DNA from: Beroe ovata
Lineage: Eukaryota; Ctenophora; Nuda; Beroida; Beroidae
Length of the DNA: 64,000 nt
Assembly (NCBI GenBank): GCA_946803715.1
Contig: CAMPET010000188.1
Location: forward strand, 1-64,000
Direction of reading: 5' to 3'
Part shown: one piece after another, positions 21,001 to 36,000 of the stretch
Position numbering within the stretch: the stretch's first letter is position 1
How the letters are laid out: every line of letters begins with the position of its first letter
Made by a program: the position numbers and the translations under genes
The notes under the pieces: generated by a model
Seen by the model: only the letters and a program-made list of their open reading frames with translations
Databases searched by the model: none
What the model was told of the DNA's origin: nothing

Positions 21001-24000
21001 CACACACCTCAGGGTGACGGGGAGTTTGTTGGCAATGACCAGAGCCGGGCTGATACATATCGTGTGATACAACGCATCTTGGAGCGGTATCTTGGTCGGG
21101 TTCCTGGGAAGAGAGTTGGGCGGGCTGAGAGTTTGACATTGATTTATTGTGGAGGTGTAAATTCATGAAATCGGGCTTCGAAGTCTGATCGCTTTATATC
21201 TCGAGACGATTTCAATCGCAGTAATTTAAAGTGGAAAATTTCTCATATTGAAGGGAAAGGTATCTAATAATCACACAACTTTTCGCCGCTTATACCTGAC
21301 ACTGAGCGGTTTGATGGACAACGCGCCATGACACGCCTGCGCCTTCCCCCGCAGCGCCGTATCGGGCGACGTCACGCTATCCGGAGATGACGTCACAAAA
21401 GTGGCGCCATTCTGTCTGAGTGTCGAGGTGGAGAGAGAGGGAAGCGAGGGAGAGAAGGAGTTGGAATCGGGCGATATGTGGAAGTGGTGAGAATCAAGAG
21501 CACCGCAAAGCGAGGCGTCAAGGGGCACGTAGTATTTCTCACCCGGTGCGATGCACTCTACCTGGAGAGATTGTCAACTGATAAGCTTGACACCGTTCCT
21601 CTCTATGTAGGGGAGAAACGGAGCGATTTTCAATCGATTGACTTTTTTGTAGACACGGCAAAAGCACAAGTACGCAAAATTGAGCACCGAGTATAATTGA
21701 GAATTTAAGCGCAGAGTATAACTGATTGAACAGCAAAAAATATTCTATTTGGCATGTTGTCACCACTGGTAATTGACTTTATAGTGTAGATAACATCAGC
21801 GCTAACAAAAACACTCAGCTACACAATTACTCAGCAACAATCAAAGTGGTGTCAGAGTAAAGTGGTGTCAGAGTGAAGTGGTGTCAGAGTGAAGTGCTGT
21901 CAAGGTGAAGTGGTGCGATGTTCAGGAAAGGATGGAGTGATGTATCGTGTCAACGTAGTGGTACAATGGTCTCGATTCGACAACATGCAAACATAAAACA
22001 TGCAGACGCGACCTACTTGAAAGGTTTCAATGTCGACACTGACCTACGGTACAGTCAATCAGTTGCACGTTTTTCATGTAAATAACGACCACGTTTCATG
22101 ACAAAAACACTAACAACAATCACTACTAGGACACTAACAACAATCATTCTTTTTGAACATCTTCACGAAATTTTCAAGACGATCAGGAATACGGGAATTT
22201 ACAACACCAAACTCACCAGTTCGCTATTGTTGTTATCAGCTGGAACTGAATACCATAACCTGAAATATTTGCACGTGTTNCGTGGGGTACCGTACAGACT
22301 ACTCTGTCACAGAAGTTGATAGCCTAACCACAATGCCTTCTACTAGTATTAGCAGGTCACTAGGTAGATAGGTTCCATCGTATACGTTGTCTGAGTAGCG
22401 CTCCTCTGCCGAGGTAAAAAGGGCTGCAGCCTATATACGACATTTTGATAACTTATATGGGGAGACTGTAGGGCAACTTAGGTGCTATATACACATATGT
22501 AGGTCGTATAACTATATCATCCCAAACAGTAAACGGCAGACGTTTGAATGCCACGGCTCTAGCTGATCACCCATTTTATCCTGTCGTGCGATAAACAATT
22601 TCCTGAAGTTTGGAGAACCATTTTATTTTGCCCAACTTCATTCCATATCAATCGCGATTTGAGTTCATAAGAGTGCGAGGAGTCTATCCCCCGATCATGT
22701 CTCTTATCAGGTTGATTCTTACATTCTCCATATCTCCGACAATAGGACTGGTAAATTGTTAGTGTCAGTGTAACACAAAATTGTACACTCTAATGAACAA
22801 CGGTGGCACCTTAACTTTCTACCGATATTGTTAGTGAACTCGCGTAGAGGGATGCTACCTTGCTTCATCTGCTGAGCAAAACTTCAGAACTCAAACCATT
22901 TGTTGGTTGACGCCGACAATGGACGGCCTTTACGTCTCTTAGATGACTTGGCTAGGATGGGTAATTGTGTGTTGGTTGACACAGACAATCGACGGCCTAG
23001 ATGTCTCGTAGATGACTTGGCCACAAAAACTATGGTCTCACTCTCATTGAGAAAGATACTGGTAACTGGACCTAAAGGAAGTCGGGCTTTTTTGGTAAGG
23101 ATATTGCCTAAACCTAACCTTCTTAATACTTTCATTTAATCAGACCCTAACTATAAAACCTTACCCTCACCTTTGCTCTTTAGCACTTAATCTAACGCTA
23201 ACCATAGCCCTGACTACTTAGTACTTATAGATAGTGGACTTGTCAACTATTAACATACATATCATGATCCCATTCTTGGATGGTTTAGAGTGCCAAAGCA
23301 GCCATCTCGACTAAGATATGAAGAAATTGCTCATATTTCATATAAAGATTGAGGGTGCGGAATGTTCTATCCTTAATCATAGTGACAGCTTACAGAAAGC
23401 TTTAATTAGGTGTAGGACGTAGGTCGTAGGCATACTGTACCAGTGTGCCTGGGTGATGCGATATGAACTCAGTTCATTGGTATCTAGATGTGGTTCCCTT
23501 AGGCATCCTAAGGTTGTCTTACGCAGAGTTTGCAGGCACAAGCAGCCCGTCAATTGGAATACATTGGAAGGGGGCGTCTGCCTTTTCTGGGTGTTAATGT
23601 GAAAGCAGGATGCACACTATTCTTGAGATGCATGAAATTGCCCAACTTTCCTCATCAAAATGAGGGGTGTGGCACGGCGAATGTAAAAATGCAAAACTAA
23701 CACCGGGAAACGATTCAGCGGGTCAAAAATGTACTGGGGGGTTTGTAGCCCAAAAAAACCAAAAAAAACCAAAAAAAAACCTAGCCCAAGAATGGAAAAT
23801 CAGGGTCGGGCTTGGTTTTTTTTGGTTTATTTTGGTTTTTTTCGGTTTATTTTGGTTTTTTTCGGGTTTTTTTGGGCTAGATATTTTTGACATTAAAATT
23901 TTTTAGAATTTTTTGGCAAAATTGTGCAGAATATTCAATAGGACTTATTCTTATTTACCTTTTCTACTTTTTGGTCACTCAATAACTATTTTTCTGCCTA

Positions 24001-27000
24001 TTACTAAGAAGAAAAGTCAATTGGTACGCGTCGCCAGGTGGCCTTTTTTGGAGTTTTTTTCCTTTTTTTGGTTGTTTGGGCTAGACATTTTTGACATAAT
24101 TGCAAGGTATATTTGATAGTATTGGTCAAGAACCACTTTTTGACGCAAATCGACCTATATTCTTGGACTGGAGAAACTCCAAATAGCTCTAACTTCAACT
24201 AAATCTAACAATGATCGACAGTAGGTAGTGCCTGGGTTGGCCGTTGTTACTGTGATTGCAGACAATTATGCAATTTATAAAGAGNAAAGCACAAGTGAGC
24301 GCAATTGAGCACCGAGTATAATTGAGAATTTGAGCGCAGAGTATAACTATTGAACAGCAAAAAATATTCTATTTGGCATGTTGTCACCACTGGTAATTGA
24401 CTTTATAGTGTAGATAACATCAGCGCTAACAAAAACACTCAGCTGCACAATTACTCAGCAACAATCAAAGTGGTGTCAGAGTATAGTGGTGTCAAGATGA
24501 AGTGGTGTCAAAGTAAAGTGGTGTCGGAGTGAAGTGGTGTCAGAGTGAAGTCGTGTCAGAGTGAAGTGGTGTCAGAGTAAAGTGGTGTCAGAGTGAAGTG
24601 GTGTCAGAGTGAAGTGCTGTCAAGGTGAAGTGGTGCGATGTTCAGGAAAGGATGGAGTGATGTATCGTGTCAACGTAGTGGTACAATGGTCTCGATTCGA
24701 CAACATGCAAACATAAAACATGCAGACGCGACCTACTTGAAAGGTTTCAATGTCGACACTGACCTACGGTACAGTCAATCAGTTGCACGTTTTTCATGTA
24801 AATAACGACCACGTTTCATGACAAAAACACTAACAACAATCACTACTAGGACACTAACAACAATCATTCTTTTTGAACATCTTCACGAAATTTTCAAGAC
24901 GATCAGGAATACGGGAATTTACAACACCAAACTCACCAGTTCGCTATTGTTGTTATCAGCTGGAACTGAATACCATAACCTGAAATATTTGCACGTGTTT
25001 ACCATGGATTTGCACGTATTCGCCATGGCAACGCGTTGCTTTCAACCACGCGTGGCTCACGCATACTGAGGTCACGTGACTAACCTGACGGGAGCGCGCT
25101 GCAGATTGTGGAAATGGAGAGGAGACCGGATTGTGATTGTCTTACTGGTCCTCACAACAGTAACCTCCACTAGGATATGCCGCTGAAATGGGATCTGGTG
25201 TATATCTATGATTACGCTTGGAGTTTATATCATTCATCGAATTATTGTTCATAGAATGAGATCCTAAAAAATCGAAAGAATATCTTTAAAAATATCAGCA
25301 AAGTTTTGTGATAACTGCGTTATTTTTCAAAGGGAAAATATCAGCTGAATCAAAACCCCAGCGAATTGTTTTGCAGCTATTCCAAAATGATATGCTATGT
25401 GCTTATCAGCAGTAATTGGATTCTAAACGAAAGTCAAAGTATCGTCTCGGGATCTGAAAGAGAATGTTACAATCTAGAAATCCCGGAAAAACTTTTTCCC
25501 TCAGCAAGAAGACTGTCCTCGCAGCTTAGAGATTTCGAGCAGTGTAAGAATTGTGTTCTCCCCCAGCAAAAGATTTTGCTCCGCCCGACGAGGAGTGACT
25601 AGTTAGTCCGAAAACTAGCTAGTCTCCCAACGATTGACATACTGATCTAATATTAATATATTGCGTCCCTCAGCACGTTACTATATCATATATAGTAGCT
25701 GCAGAGATTATTTCCTACCACTTGGGTCCCCGTTGCCACTTGGAAATAGTACGCGCTCTGGCGCTTCAGCTTCCTGGTTTTCACTCTCTTATATTGAGGG
25801 AGAGAGGGGGGTTATAGGTGTGGTTGGGAATAGAATATGGACGCGGTGTTCGGTTAACAAATGGGTTTCGGGATGGACATCGGAATTATGGGGTATGGAA
25901 CAACCCCTATCTAGTATTTTAGCTTTGGGCCTCGTTTAATAATCAGCTCGATGCCATACTCTGAACTCGATGCAATACTCTGACCATCTCACAGCTTATA
26001 CATTCTCAACTTCATTCAACATCAGTCATGTCGCATTTTACAAACTCGGAATTCGGATGTTCTCCCCAAGATGGATTTGATGAAATCGAAATCAAATGAC
26101 CAGGTGGTTTCATCCTCTTCCTACAGTGATACCATGGCATGATTTAGAATGAAATCGAAAGTAGAAAGAAACAACCAAAGGAAGAAAAGAAATGCCCGCA
26201 AACAGATCACTAAACAACAAAGTAGAATTAACAACTCTCGTAACAACACACCGAGGGTACCTGTAACAACTTACAGTTGTTTTTGGGGCTGGAACTTGGC
26301 TTGCTTCCGTCAGCTTCTCTGTAAGTGCAGTCCTAGTCAACTGTCGGCCCAGACGACGCTGAGAGGGAGAGAGGAATCAAAAACAAGAAAATATTCCTCG
26401 GGATTTGAAATATTGCAATATCACGATGCTAAGCCATGAGCAAATTGTAGCGAAATCCAATGTAGCATTTCAATAACCAGCAACATTTACACGATACAAA
26501 AGCTGCCAAGAAGCAATATCATTGGTTTAAACTCAGTCATATTCATAGAGGTCTACGATCTCACGATCTTATCCATACAGCAATATCCTAAATCGAATGA
26601 TGAAACTCGTATATTTTGCAGCTGTGGACACATGGACAGACTTACTACGGAACCTCCTATATCACCTCTCTCGTCCTTGATTGGAGTTACAAATTTGGTT
26701 GTTTTTGAATTAAGAAAATAAACTTTCCAGTCCTCTAGTTCCAACTCGCTGGTTGATTTGCCGAGAAAATACCAGAATATAACTCTGAAAAACACAATTC
26801 TCTGGATCATAGCCAAGTTTTCTATCTCTCTCTTACCTCTTTTTTGGGGGCATCGACAATAGGGACCAGAGCGTAGATGTAGAGTCCAGCTTGAACTATC
26901 GGGATATCCTTGACTTCTTCATATCCCTGAGAGAATAACATCGTTTCTTGACTATATTCAGTGTCAATATTTAGTGAGGTATCGATGGTCTTAGCTTCCT

Positions 27001-30000
27001 CGACTTTGAAGGTCTGTCCTAGCTTTCCTTAACAATGAAAAACTGTCAACATACCTCAACTTTGACATTAATGCTAGCAGTTTCGCTGACATCTGTCTGT
27101 AGCATGACATTTTGCGACATTTTCTTTGTCCTATCCTTGGATCGAGTCATCGCACCCATCTCCAGTTTGAGAGCTTGCTTCTCCGTGTGTTCCAGCGTAA
27201 ACTCGGGCGGAGGCTGAGATTATATAGAAAGTTCCAGTCAGATGTAAAGTTTGTGATAGATTATCCCTTATATGGAATTACTGATCTCGACTTACCGCCC
27301 TGCCCGGCGAAGCTTTGCCTCTCACCACCACGTCAACTCCGCAGAAGTTTTGTATCATGAGAGGGCTAACAGCCTTCGGGAGGATCTGTTTATCGTCCTG
27401 AACTGTGAGAAAAGTTCGTCAGCATTTACAAAGGGCAAGGGGCTCCTTGGACCCATCGCTCAGCAAGTAGCACAAGAATAAGCGTGATCTACCTTTACTC
27501 CAAGCATCACCGAGTATCTGTAAATTCTTTAGAGCAGAGTTTGTGAGCGTCAACATCAGTTTATCCTGAAACATCATTCTTCATCATCATGGCGGGACTG
27601 AAAACGGTAAAACAGACCCCGCAATAGAATCCAAAGATGACCATCCTCACACCCCGAACACGCTACTCAGGGAGGGGGGACAGAATTTGGGTGGTACTCA
27701 CGTTGCTTGTGATATGGACATCGAATATGGGCGGGGCATTGTCCACAACCTCCAGACTGTCCACACTGGACAGTGACATTGTGTCCGCCTGGGAATCTGT
27801 GCTCGAGTCAGCACCTACAAAAGTGTTGAGGTGTTAGAAAACAACTTGCTGTGGTCTTTACGGAAATGGTAGAAGAGCTCCCGAGTGATAAACAAAATTT
27901 TCGTAAAGTTCGTTAATCTAAGATTTGCGAAGTTTGGTGGAATCAAGCGCTCAAGAATCCGAATAGTTGAGGGATAGATACCGAGTATTTGCATGAACTG
28001 GGCAGCTTGACTGGACACTTCCAACGGACACTTGCTCACTGACAAAGTCATATTCCACATCCTGGGGGATAGTTTGCGGAGGGAATATTCCAGTGATTGG
28101 AAAGCAATTCGGAAAATTATCTCTGGATCAAATACCCTGTTAGCCTTCATGGAAAACACCAAGCTGAGTTCCCTACCCTTTTGGCCCTCATATTTATGAG
28201 GATGGAAGTTCCACACTCTCCCTCACCTGTGTAGTCCATTGTCAAGCTCCACAGGTTCGAGTATTGGTTCATACGTGCCCAGGGTATAACTGTAGTAGTT
28301 AGCCTCCATCGATAGATCCATATCAACCAACATTGCTCCAGCCCAATCCTTCACCGTACACGTTGTTTTACCCTGGGATTCATTTCATACAAGGAATCAA
28401 ACCATATAAGGAATAATCTTCAAAACCATATAAGGGATAATTGAAGTTACCGTGACGACCACGAGAGGCTCGTAGTCCGCCTCCAGCGTTATGTGATACT
28501 TGTCCATGTTCAGGACAAGGGTCTGTCCGAGGGGCTTCCTCTCGGGGAACAGTTCCGGTTCTGTTTTCCGTGTTAGGAAGAGCCTCACTTTATCCTGCAG
28601 CAAGTTGGTCGTCGCTTGTCTGATGTACCATCTGGAGGAGAAGAGGGTGTTTTTGGGGGAGGGGATGAAAAATGGGATTCAAGGGCCACGCCGATTGTAG
28701 AACTGAGTCGGTACGGAACTGCATGCGTCCCTCATTTTCGTTGATCATAAACTGAATCAGGAATGCCAAGTATAATATTTCACACCTGTTGTTTTCATCG
28801 ATGCTCTCAATCTCCCACATATTGTACGCGTATGTGGTATGCTCGATTTTTGCTGCGTTTACAGTTTCACCTCCACTAAACTGACTGGACACTTGCATCA
28901 TGATGTTCAGGGTTTCCGGACTGAAATGGTTAATGGTTCATTGGTTGCTCGTTGATGTTGCTATGGAAACAACAATTGAGTAAACGTCGTTATAGCAACC
29001 CTGGTAGCATCATTCATCAAATGCGCGTACCTGATGTTAAAGATGAGTTCACTGATGTTCAGATCTACACTTTCCTTCTCCCCTTCTATCTTACTGTACG
29101 TGGCAACGAGGTTACATGGCTGAAGAAGATCAATAGACGAAAACTGACCATAGTGAATCAGTCATTTATTAAGTGGTTAGGGTAAGAATAATGGGCTAGA
29201 ACTAAGTTGAAAAACCAGTTCGTCACTTATTTTGACTGACAGCGATGATGAATATTCCATGTGCACTACCTGCAGAAGAAGATAGATCGATGTCAACCGG
29301 TTGATATACTGACAGATGAACATTGTAATACGGTCAACTGACACCCTGAAAAAGAGATGGAGGGAATTGACTCATTTCCAACTCCGACTCTAATTTCTGT
29401 ACGTCATTTATACGCCTAATTCGGGTTTGTCAGACATCCTTAGAAGCTGTTATAGTCCTTCAAGGACATCGAAGTGATATTCCATATTGAGAGTTACTCA
29501 CTGAATGGATGTCTGTTCTTCACTCTGATTAAGTCTGAGCTCCAAGTCTGTTCGGAGAAGAAGTGCTTGAGTTTTGCTGTTCTTGTGGTTGCTGAGGAAC
29601 GCCACTTCAGGGTTCTCAACGGCAAGTTTCACCTGAAAATTGTTTGAATTTCGCGAAAATCATGAAATATTCACGAAATCGGAATCATGGAGAGTCCTAA
29701 TATATCCATATCATATTTGATCTTCTCCTCCTACCTGCAGTATTCTCCCACTCTGCCCACTTCCCCCTTCCTCAGCCTCCTCCGCCATATTTCTAGCAAT
29801 TATGGAGGGAGGAGGTGGGGATTGTGCGCCCCCGGGAACTCCACTGTCTCCTGAACGGGGATAGGATTATAGGAGAGGTTTGGGGAGAGGTTTATAGGAG
29901 AGGTTTGGGGAATTGTGGTCTTTGAGAGGTTCTCAAGAGACTATAGTTTGGCGACTGATATCGCGTGAACCAAAGTTGGATTGATGATTGATCACTTGAC

Positions 30001-33000
30001 AAATTTCCGGGAAACTTAAACTTGACTTTTCACTTCTTTCAGAGCGACAGATGACCAATAGTGTGAATCACCGCGGTTACCTGTATCGAAGGGAGAAACT
30101 GTAAAGAAAGTGATGATGTTGTTGATGAATCCCCAACTGACGACCACGTGTGTATCTTGTATCTTACTATCGATAACCATGTCTCCTTGGTTACCCATGT
30201 CTATTGTCGCATCTATCTGTAACCATGGTAACGTGAGTCACGTGGCACGATATCACGCGTGATTCTGGAAAAATCACGCGTGATAGATGCGCGTGTTGTA
30301 ATAGATCTCGCTATAGTCTTACCATAGCGTTGGGGGTATAGATAACAATGGCCCTCCTGGCGTCAAGAGCTGCTTCTTTATCATCATCCTCGCGTGCAAG
30401 AAAAGATACCTCCTCATTGGCTAGTTGTTTGTGTGCAAGGATTCTGAAATAATTATGTCGGTGAACACAAGTTCTTAAGCTTCTGAAAATTCTAGAATTT
30501 CATATTATAGAAGACAGAATCAGACCCTTTTTATTCAATGAATCAAAGTTTCAATTTGAGCAGGCTGCAGGGAGTCATAAGTTAAGCGATAATAAAGCAA
30601 TCATATGCGACCGACAACAAAATCTCAATCTCCATCTCTCACCGTTGTATCCCATTTTCCCTGACCACAGGATCTGTATCTTCAACTCGGATATCCCAAA
30701 CTTTGAGATTAACCTTCTTACTCCCGTCTCCTAACAACGTCACGTCGCCAATGATGCCACGTGTTTCAGAGTACATGATCATCTTGTCCCTATGTCGCAC
30801 GCCCCTGCTATGCCCGTCAACCGACTGGGAGGAGTAAGTTTTCTGTACGGCGGATAGATAGATCATTGACAGAGAAACAGGCGCGATTTCCGAGGATGAA
30901 GATTCAATTCCGAGTCAATCCCATAGATCTGCAGCAGCTAAACTCACATATTTGTCCTCATCAGTGTACAGGAAACACCTCGCCTCCTCAATCTGCATCT
31001 TCAACTTTATCTCACCCCCCTCACTACTGCCAACACCTGGAGTATTATCACCTGATTCATCACATCCGTCAACTTCAACTTCCTCGATACTTACACCTTC
31101 CTCGGGTGGCGTCAGCCTGTCCCCCGTCTCGGCAAAATTCTCCTCGAGAGTTTTGAGGAGCATGTGGTAGTCTTCGTGACCTGGGGAGAGCAAAATTACG
31201 TCTCGGATCAAAGGTTTCAGAAAGAAATGCGTGTGTCGATGATCAGGTTATGATCGGGTTCGTGGAAAATCAATTCCTCGCTCAGCAAACTTCTTGTAAC
31301 AAATCGCTACCTGATTTTACGGTGATATTCTTGAGGTTAGTAACGATATCTATATCGGAGTTGTTACAGAGACATCGCACAACCTCAAGATCCATCTCCA
31401 CTGGTTCAACCATGCTCTGCTCCAGCACCACATGCCCGTAGCTGCTCAGTACCACTCTGTGTGTGAGGAGAAGAGGTTGTTAGTAACAACACAGGAGTGT
31501 TGTTATAGTTATTGATATCATATGAGCACTGGAATTTCGCGCTCGATTAACGAACCGTCAGCTCTATTTATAGTCTCACCTGGAGAGTTCAACGTGGGAT
31601 ATCTGAATGCTAATTTTCTCCTGAATGATTTCCTCACTTGTGAGACTGAAGGTGTTCTTTAGACTGATATTGCCCAGTTTAACCTGGAATTCGATAGGCA
31701 TTAGAGTTAGATTCCCCGTCCGAAATTTACATTTGGCGATGAGCCAAGTTACAAGAACCCATCGCCTACCTTGTACCCCTCCTTTTTATCCGAAGATCGT
31801 GGTATTTTGACGACCGGAGACTCAACTTCCACGCTCAACTTGATTACGGTCGAGTTTGACGATTCTTGGGCTAGCTTGGCAGTTTCAATACTGGCCGATA
31901 CCATCTTCTCCTTGGTGTTGGAGAAAGTGTCCAGTACATGCATCAGATTCTGAGGGAAGTGGAAGAGGCATAATTTAGGCAGATATCGATTATAGTGGAA
32001 GAGGCATTTGTTTGTTGATAGAAGTGGAAGATGCAAATATTGAAGGTCACCTGAATGAAGAAATTGAGAAAGATGAAGTTGAGGGATCCCATTTTCAGAG
32101 ACACATCCATGTCAGGATCAACTTTTCTCATCTTGTCTTTGTATTGGATCTAGACGAGAAATGAAAGAGATTCTTTGAGAATTGTAAGAGATGTCAGATT
32201 TTGAGAAACCCAAAATGAGTGTTCTAGAAGCGAAACCCCCTCCCCCTTCTTTACCATCCTGAATGAGATCAGTTCAGTGAACTTGTCGGAGTCCACACTC
32301 AGAATGTCAGGGTAGTTTTCCACCTCACTGGACTGACTGACATCCAGCGATTTGAGTGAACTCATCACCTCCGTTGTTAGGGGCCTCATAATCACCTGGA
32401 GCATTGCCAAATAAAATAACGTCACATTGGATTCGAACATTCAAATTTTTTGATATATTGACTCTGAAAAGCGTGTTTAGTGAACAAACTTGTCACTATT
32501 CACTGTTCAAAATATGCTGAGATGACGGACTAATTCTTCCCACCTCCGCATTGCAGTTCGAGATGGATATGTCAGCGTATGTCTTCCCCGATGCTTCCAG
32601 AGTCAGGGAGATGCTGTTCACAAGGGCAGATGCATGAACCTGGTAAATGTGTATGTCAGAATGTTTGAGACAAATCATGGTCAAAACCACTCAGTCTTCA
32701 ACTCACTCAAGCTTCGGGAATCATGTGATAAAAGTGACATAAGTCGGAGAATAAAAAGTAAGATGAAGTTCACCTTGATCAAATCCTCATTTATAGTTCC
32801 GACGGACTCAAAGTTTGAGGTGTTCTCAATATCACAACTATCCAATGTCTCATCAGCGCTTTCTTCTTGTTGAGGGAGAAGATTCACACCTGGCAAAAAT
32901 ATGATGTGACGCAAGGTAAACAGAGGCCAGCATTGAATATTACAACTCTGGGACAAGTTATGGCGTGGGTGCAGTTGTTCGGAAGTTTCATGCGTACTGT

Positions 33001-36000
33001 TATCAGTTATTCAAGTTCTCCGTCTTACCGAATTCATACAAATTCAGAAACGAATCGACGTGAAGCTTGAGAGACAACTTGTCAAAAGTTCCCAGTACGG
33101 CCATTTCCGTGCTCTTGAAATCGGAGTCAAAATAGGGGGACTTGGAGTCGTTCATTTGTGCAGCTACTGATATCAGAGTTCCTGCGAGAAGAAGGGGGAT
33201 GGGTCAGAAAAATGATAAGATAGCGATGAGCTACCGCAAAGCGAATCCAGACTGTATAAATTTGAAGATCATAATGGTAAATGGTTGGGTTTTCTATCAA
33301 CCTATGTCACCTAAAATCTACTTTCGATAATAGGGGATTGTCTGGTGTTACCGTTAGGGGGAGAGGTAATAAGAGCGATGGGAGATGGGCCAGTGAAACA
33401 ATCCAACACTTCAATCTCCCCCAGGGATGCTTCAACTTTGTGCATCCAGGTGGTTTTCTGGACTGTGGCACTGATGTTCTTGATGNCCCTTCCTCAGCCT
33501 CCTCCGCCATATTTCTAGCTATTATGGAGGGAGGAGGTGGGGATTGCGCGCCCCCGGGAACTCCACTGTTTCCTGAACGGGGATAGGATTAGAAAAGGTT
33601 TGGGGACTTGGGTATTTGAGAGGTTCTCAAGAGACTATAGTTGGCGACTGATTTCGCGTGAGTTGGATCTATCACTTGAGAAATTTTCGGGAAACTTAAA
33701 CTTGACTTTTCAATTCTTTCAGAGCAACAGATGACCAATAGTGTGAATCACCGAATATAAATGTCACCGCGGTTACCTGTATCGAAGGGAGAAACTGTAN
33801 CCCTTCCTCAGCCTCCTCCGCCATATTTCTAGCAATTATGGAGGGAGGAGGTGGGGATTGTGCGCCCCCGGGAACTCCACTGTCTCCTGAACGGGGATAG
33901 GATTATAGGAGAGGTTTGGGGAGAGGTTTATAGGAGAGGTTTGGGGAATTGTGGTCTTTGAGAGGTTCTCAAGAGACTATAGTTTGGCGACTGATATCGC
34001 GTGAACCAAAGTTGGATTGATGATTGATCACTTGACAAATTTCCGGGAAACTTAAACTTGACTTTTCACTTCTTTCAGAGCGACAGATGACCAATAGTGT
34101 GAATCACCGCGGTTACCTGTATCGAAGGGAGAAACTGTAAAGAAAGTGATGATGTTGTTGATGAATCCCCAACTGACGACCACGTGTGTATCTTGTATCT
34201 TACTATCGATAACCATGTCTCCTTGGTTACCCATCTCAATTGTCGCATCTATCTGTAACCATGGTTACATGAGTTACGTGGCACGATATCACGCGTGATT
34301 CTGGAAAAATCACGCGTGATAGATGCGCGTGTTGTAATAGATCTCGCTATAGTCTTACCATAGCGTTGGGGGTATAGATAACAATGGCTCTCCTGGCGTC
34401 AAGAGCTGCTTCTTTATCATCATCCTCGCGTGCCAGGAAAGATACCTCCTCATTGGCTAGCTGTTTGTGTGCAAGGATTCTGAAATAATTATGTCGGTGA
34501 ACACAAATGCTTACAATGCACAAGTTCCCAAGCTTCTGAAGATTCTAGAATTTCGTATTATAGAAGACAGAAGCAGACGCTTTTTGTTCATTGAATCAAA
34601 GTTTCAACTTGAGCAGGCTGCAGGGAGTCATAAGTTAAGCGATAATAAAGCAATCATATGCGACCGACAACAAAATCTCAATCTCCATCTCTCACCGTTG
34701 TATCCCATTTTCCCTGACCACAGGATCTGTATCTTCAACTCGGATATCCCAAACTTTGAGATTAACCTTCTTACTCCCGTCTCCTAACAACGTCACGTCG
34801 CCAATGATGCCACGTGTTTCAGAGTACATGATCATCTTGTCCCTATGTCGCACGCCCCTGCTATGCCCGTCAACCGACTGGGAGGAGTAAGTTTTCTGTA
34901 CGGCGGATAGATAGATCATTGACAGAGAAACAGGCGCGATTTCCGAGGATGAAGATTCAATTCCGAGTCAATCCCATAGATCTGCAGCAGCTAAACTCAC
35001 ATATTTGTCCTCATCAGTGTACAGGAAACACCTCGCCTCCTCAATCTGCATCTTCAACTTTATCTCACCCCCCTCACTACTGCCAACACCTGGAGTATTA
35101 TCACCTGATTCATCACATCCGTCAACTTCAACTTCCTCGATACTTACACCTTCCTCGGGTGGCGTCAGCCTGTCCCCCGTCTCGGCAAAATTCTCCTCGA
35201 GAGTTTTGAGGAGCATGTGGTAGTCTTCGTGACCTGGGGAGAGCAAAATTACGTCTCGGATCAAAGGTTTCAGAAAGAAATGCGTGTGTCGATGATCAGG
35301 TTATGATCGGGTTCGTGGAAAATCAATTCCTCGCTCAGCAAACTTCTTGTAACAAATCGCTACCTGATTTTACGGTGATATTCTTGAGGTTAGTAACGAT
35401 ATCTATATCGGAGTTGTTACAGAGACATCGCACAACCTCAAGATCCATCTCCACTGGTTCAACCATGCTCTGCTCCAGCACCACATGCCCGTAGCTGCTC
35501 AGTACCACTCTGTGTGTGAGGAGAAGAGGTTGTTAGTAACAACACAGGAGTGTTGTTATAGTTATTGATATCATATGAGCACTGGAATTTCGCGCTCGAT
35601 TAACGAACCGTCAGCTCTATTTATAGTCTCACCTGGAGAGTTCAACGTGGGATATCTGAATGCTAATTTTCTCCTGAATGATTTCCTCACTTGTGAGACT
35701 GAAGGTGTTCTTTAGACTGATATTGCCCAGTTTAACCTGGAATACGATAAACATTAGAGTTAAATTCCCCGTCCGATATTTACATTTGGCGATGAGCCAA
35801 GTTACAAGAACCCATCACCTACCTTGTACCCCTCTTTTCTATCCGAAGAACGTGGTATTTTGACGACCGGTGACTCAACTTCCACGCTCAACTTGATTAC
35901 GGTTGAGTTGGACGATTCCTGGGCTAGCTTGGCAGTTTCGATACTCGCCGATACCATCTTCTCCTTGGTATTGGAGAAAGTGTCCAGTACATGGAGCAGG

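Larger units (their letters stand above)
21661..24999. repeat. Duplicated intron segment split by an unrelated contig
   Basis: Positions 21661-22279 and 24286-24999 are near-identical, ending and starting at single Ns (22280 and 24285). A 2-kb unrelated contig (22281-24284) sits between. The copies differ mainly in the number of 16-bp repeats, as two alleles would. Together they occupy one VPS13 intron. Confidence 0.85.

Noticed and set aside
20860-21168. 102-codon frame with NHTAADHTAA repeats
   Set aside because: Translation of a minisatellite plus the antisense of a VPS13 exon.
23667-24116. Phe/Trp-rich frames resembling membrane proteins
   Set aside because: They arise from the GGTTTTTTTGG low-complexity foldback.
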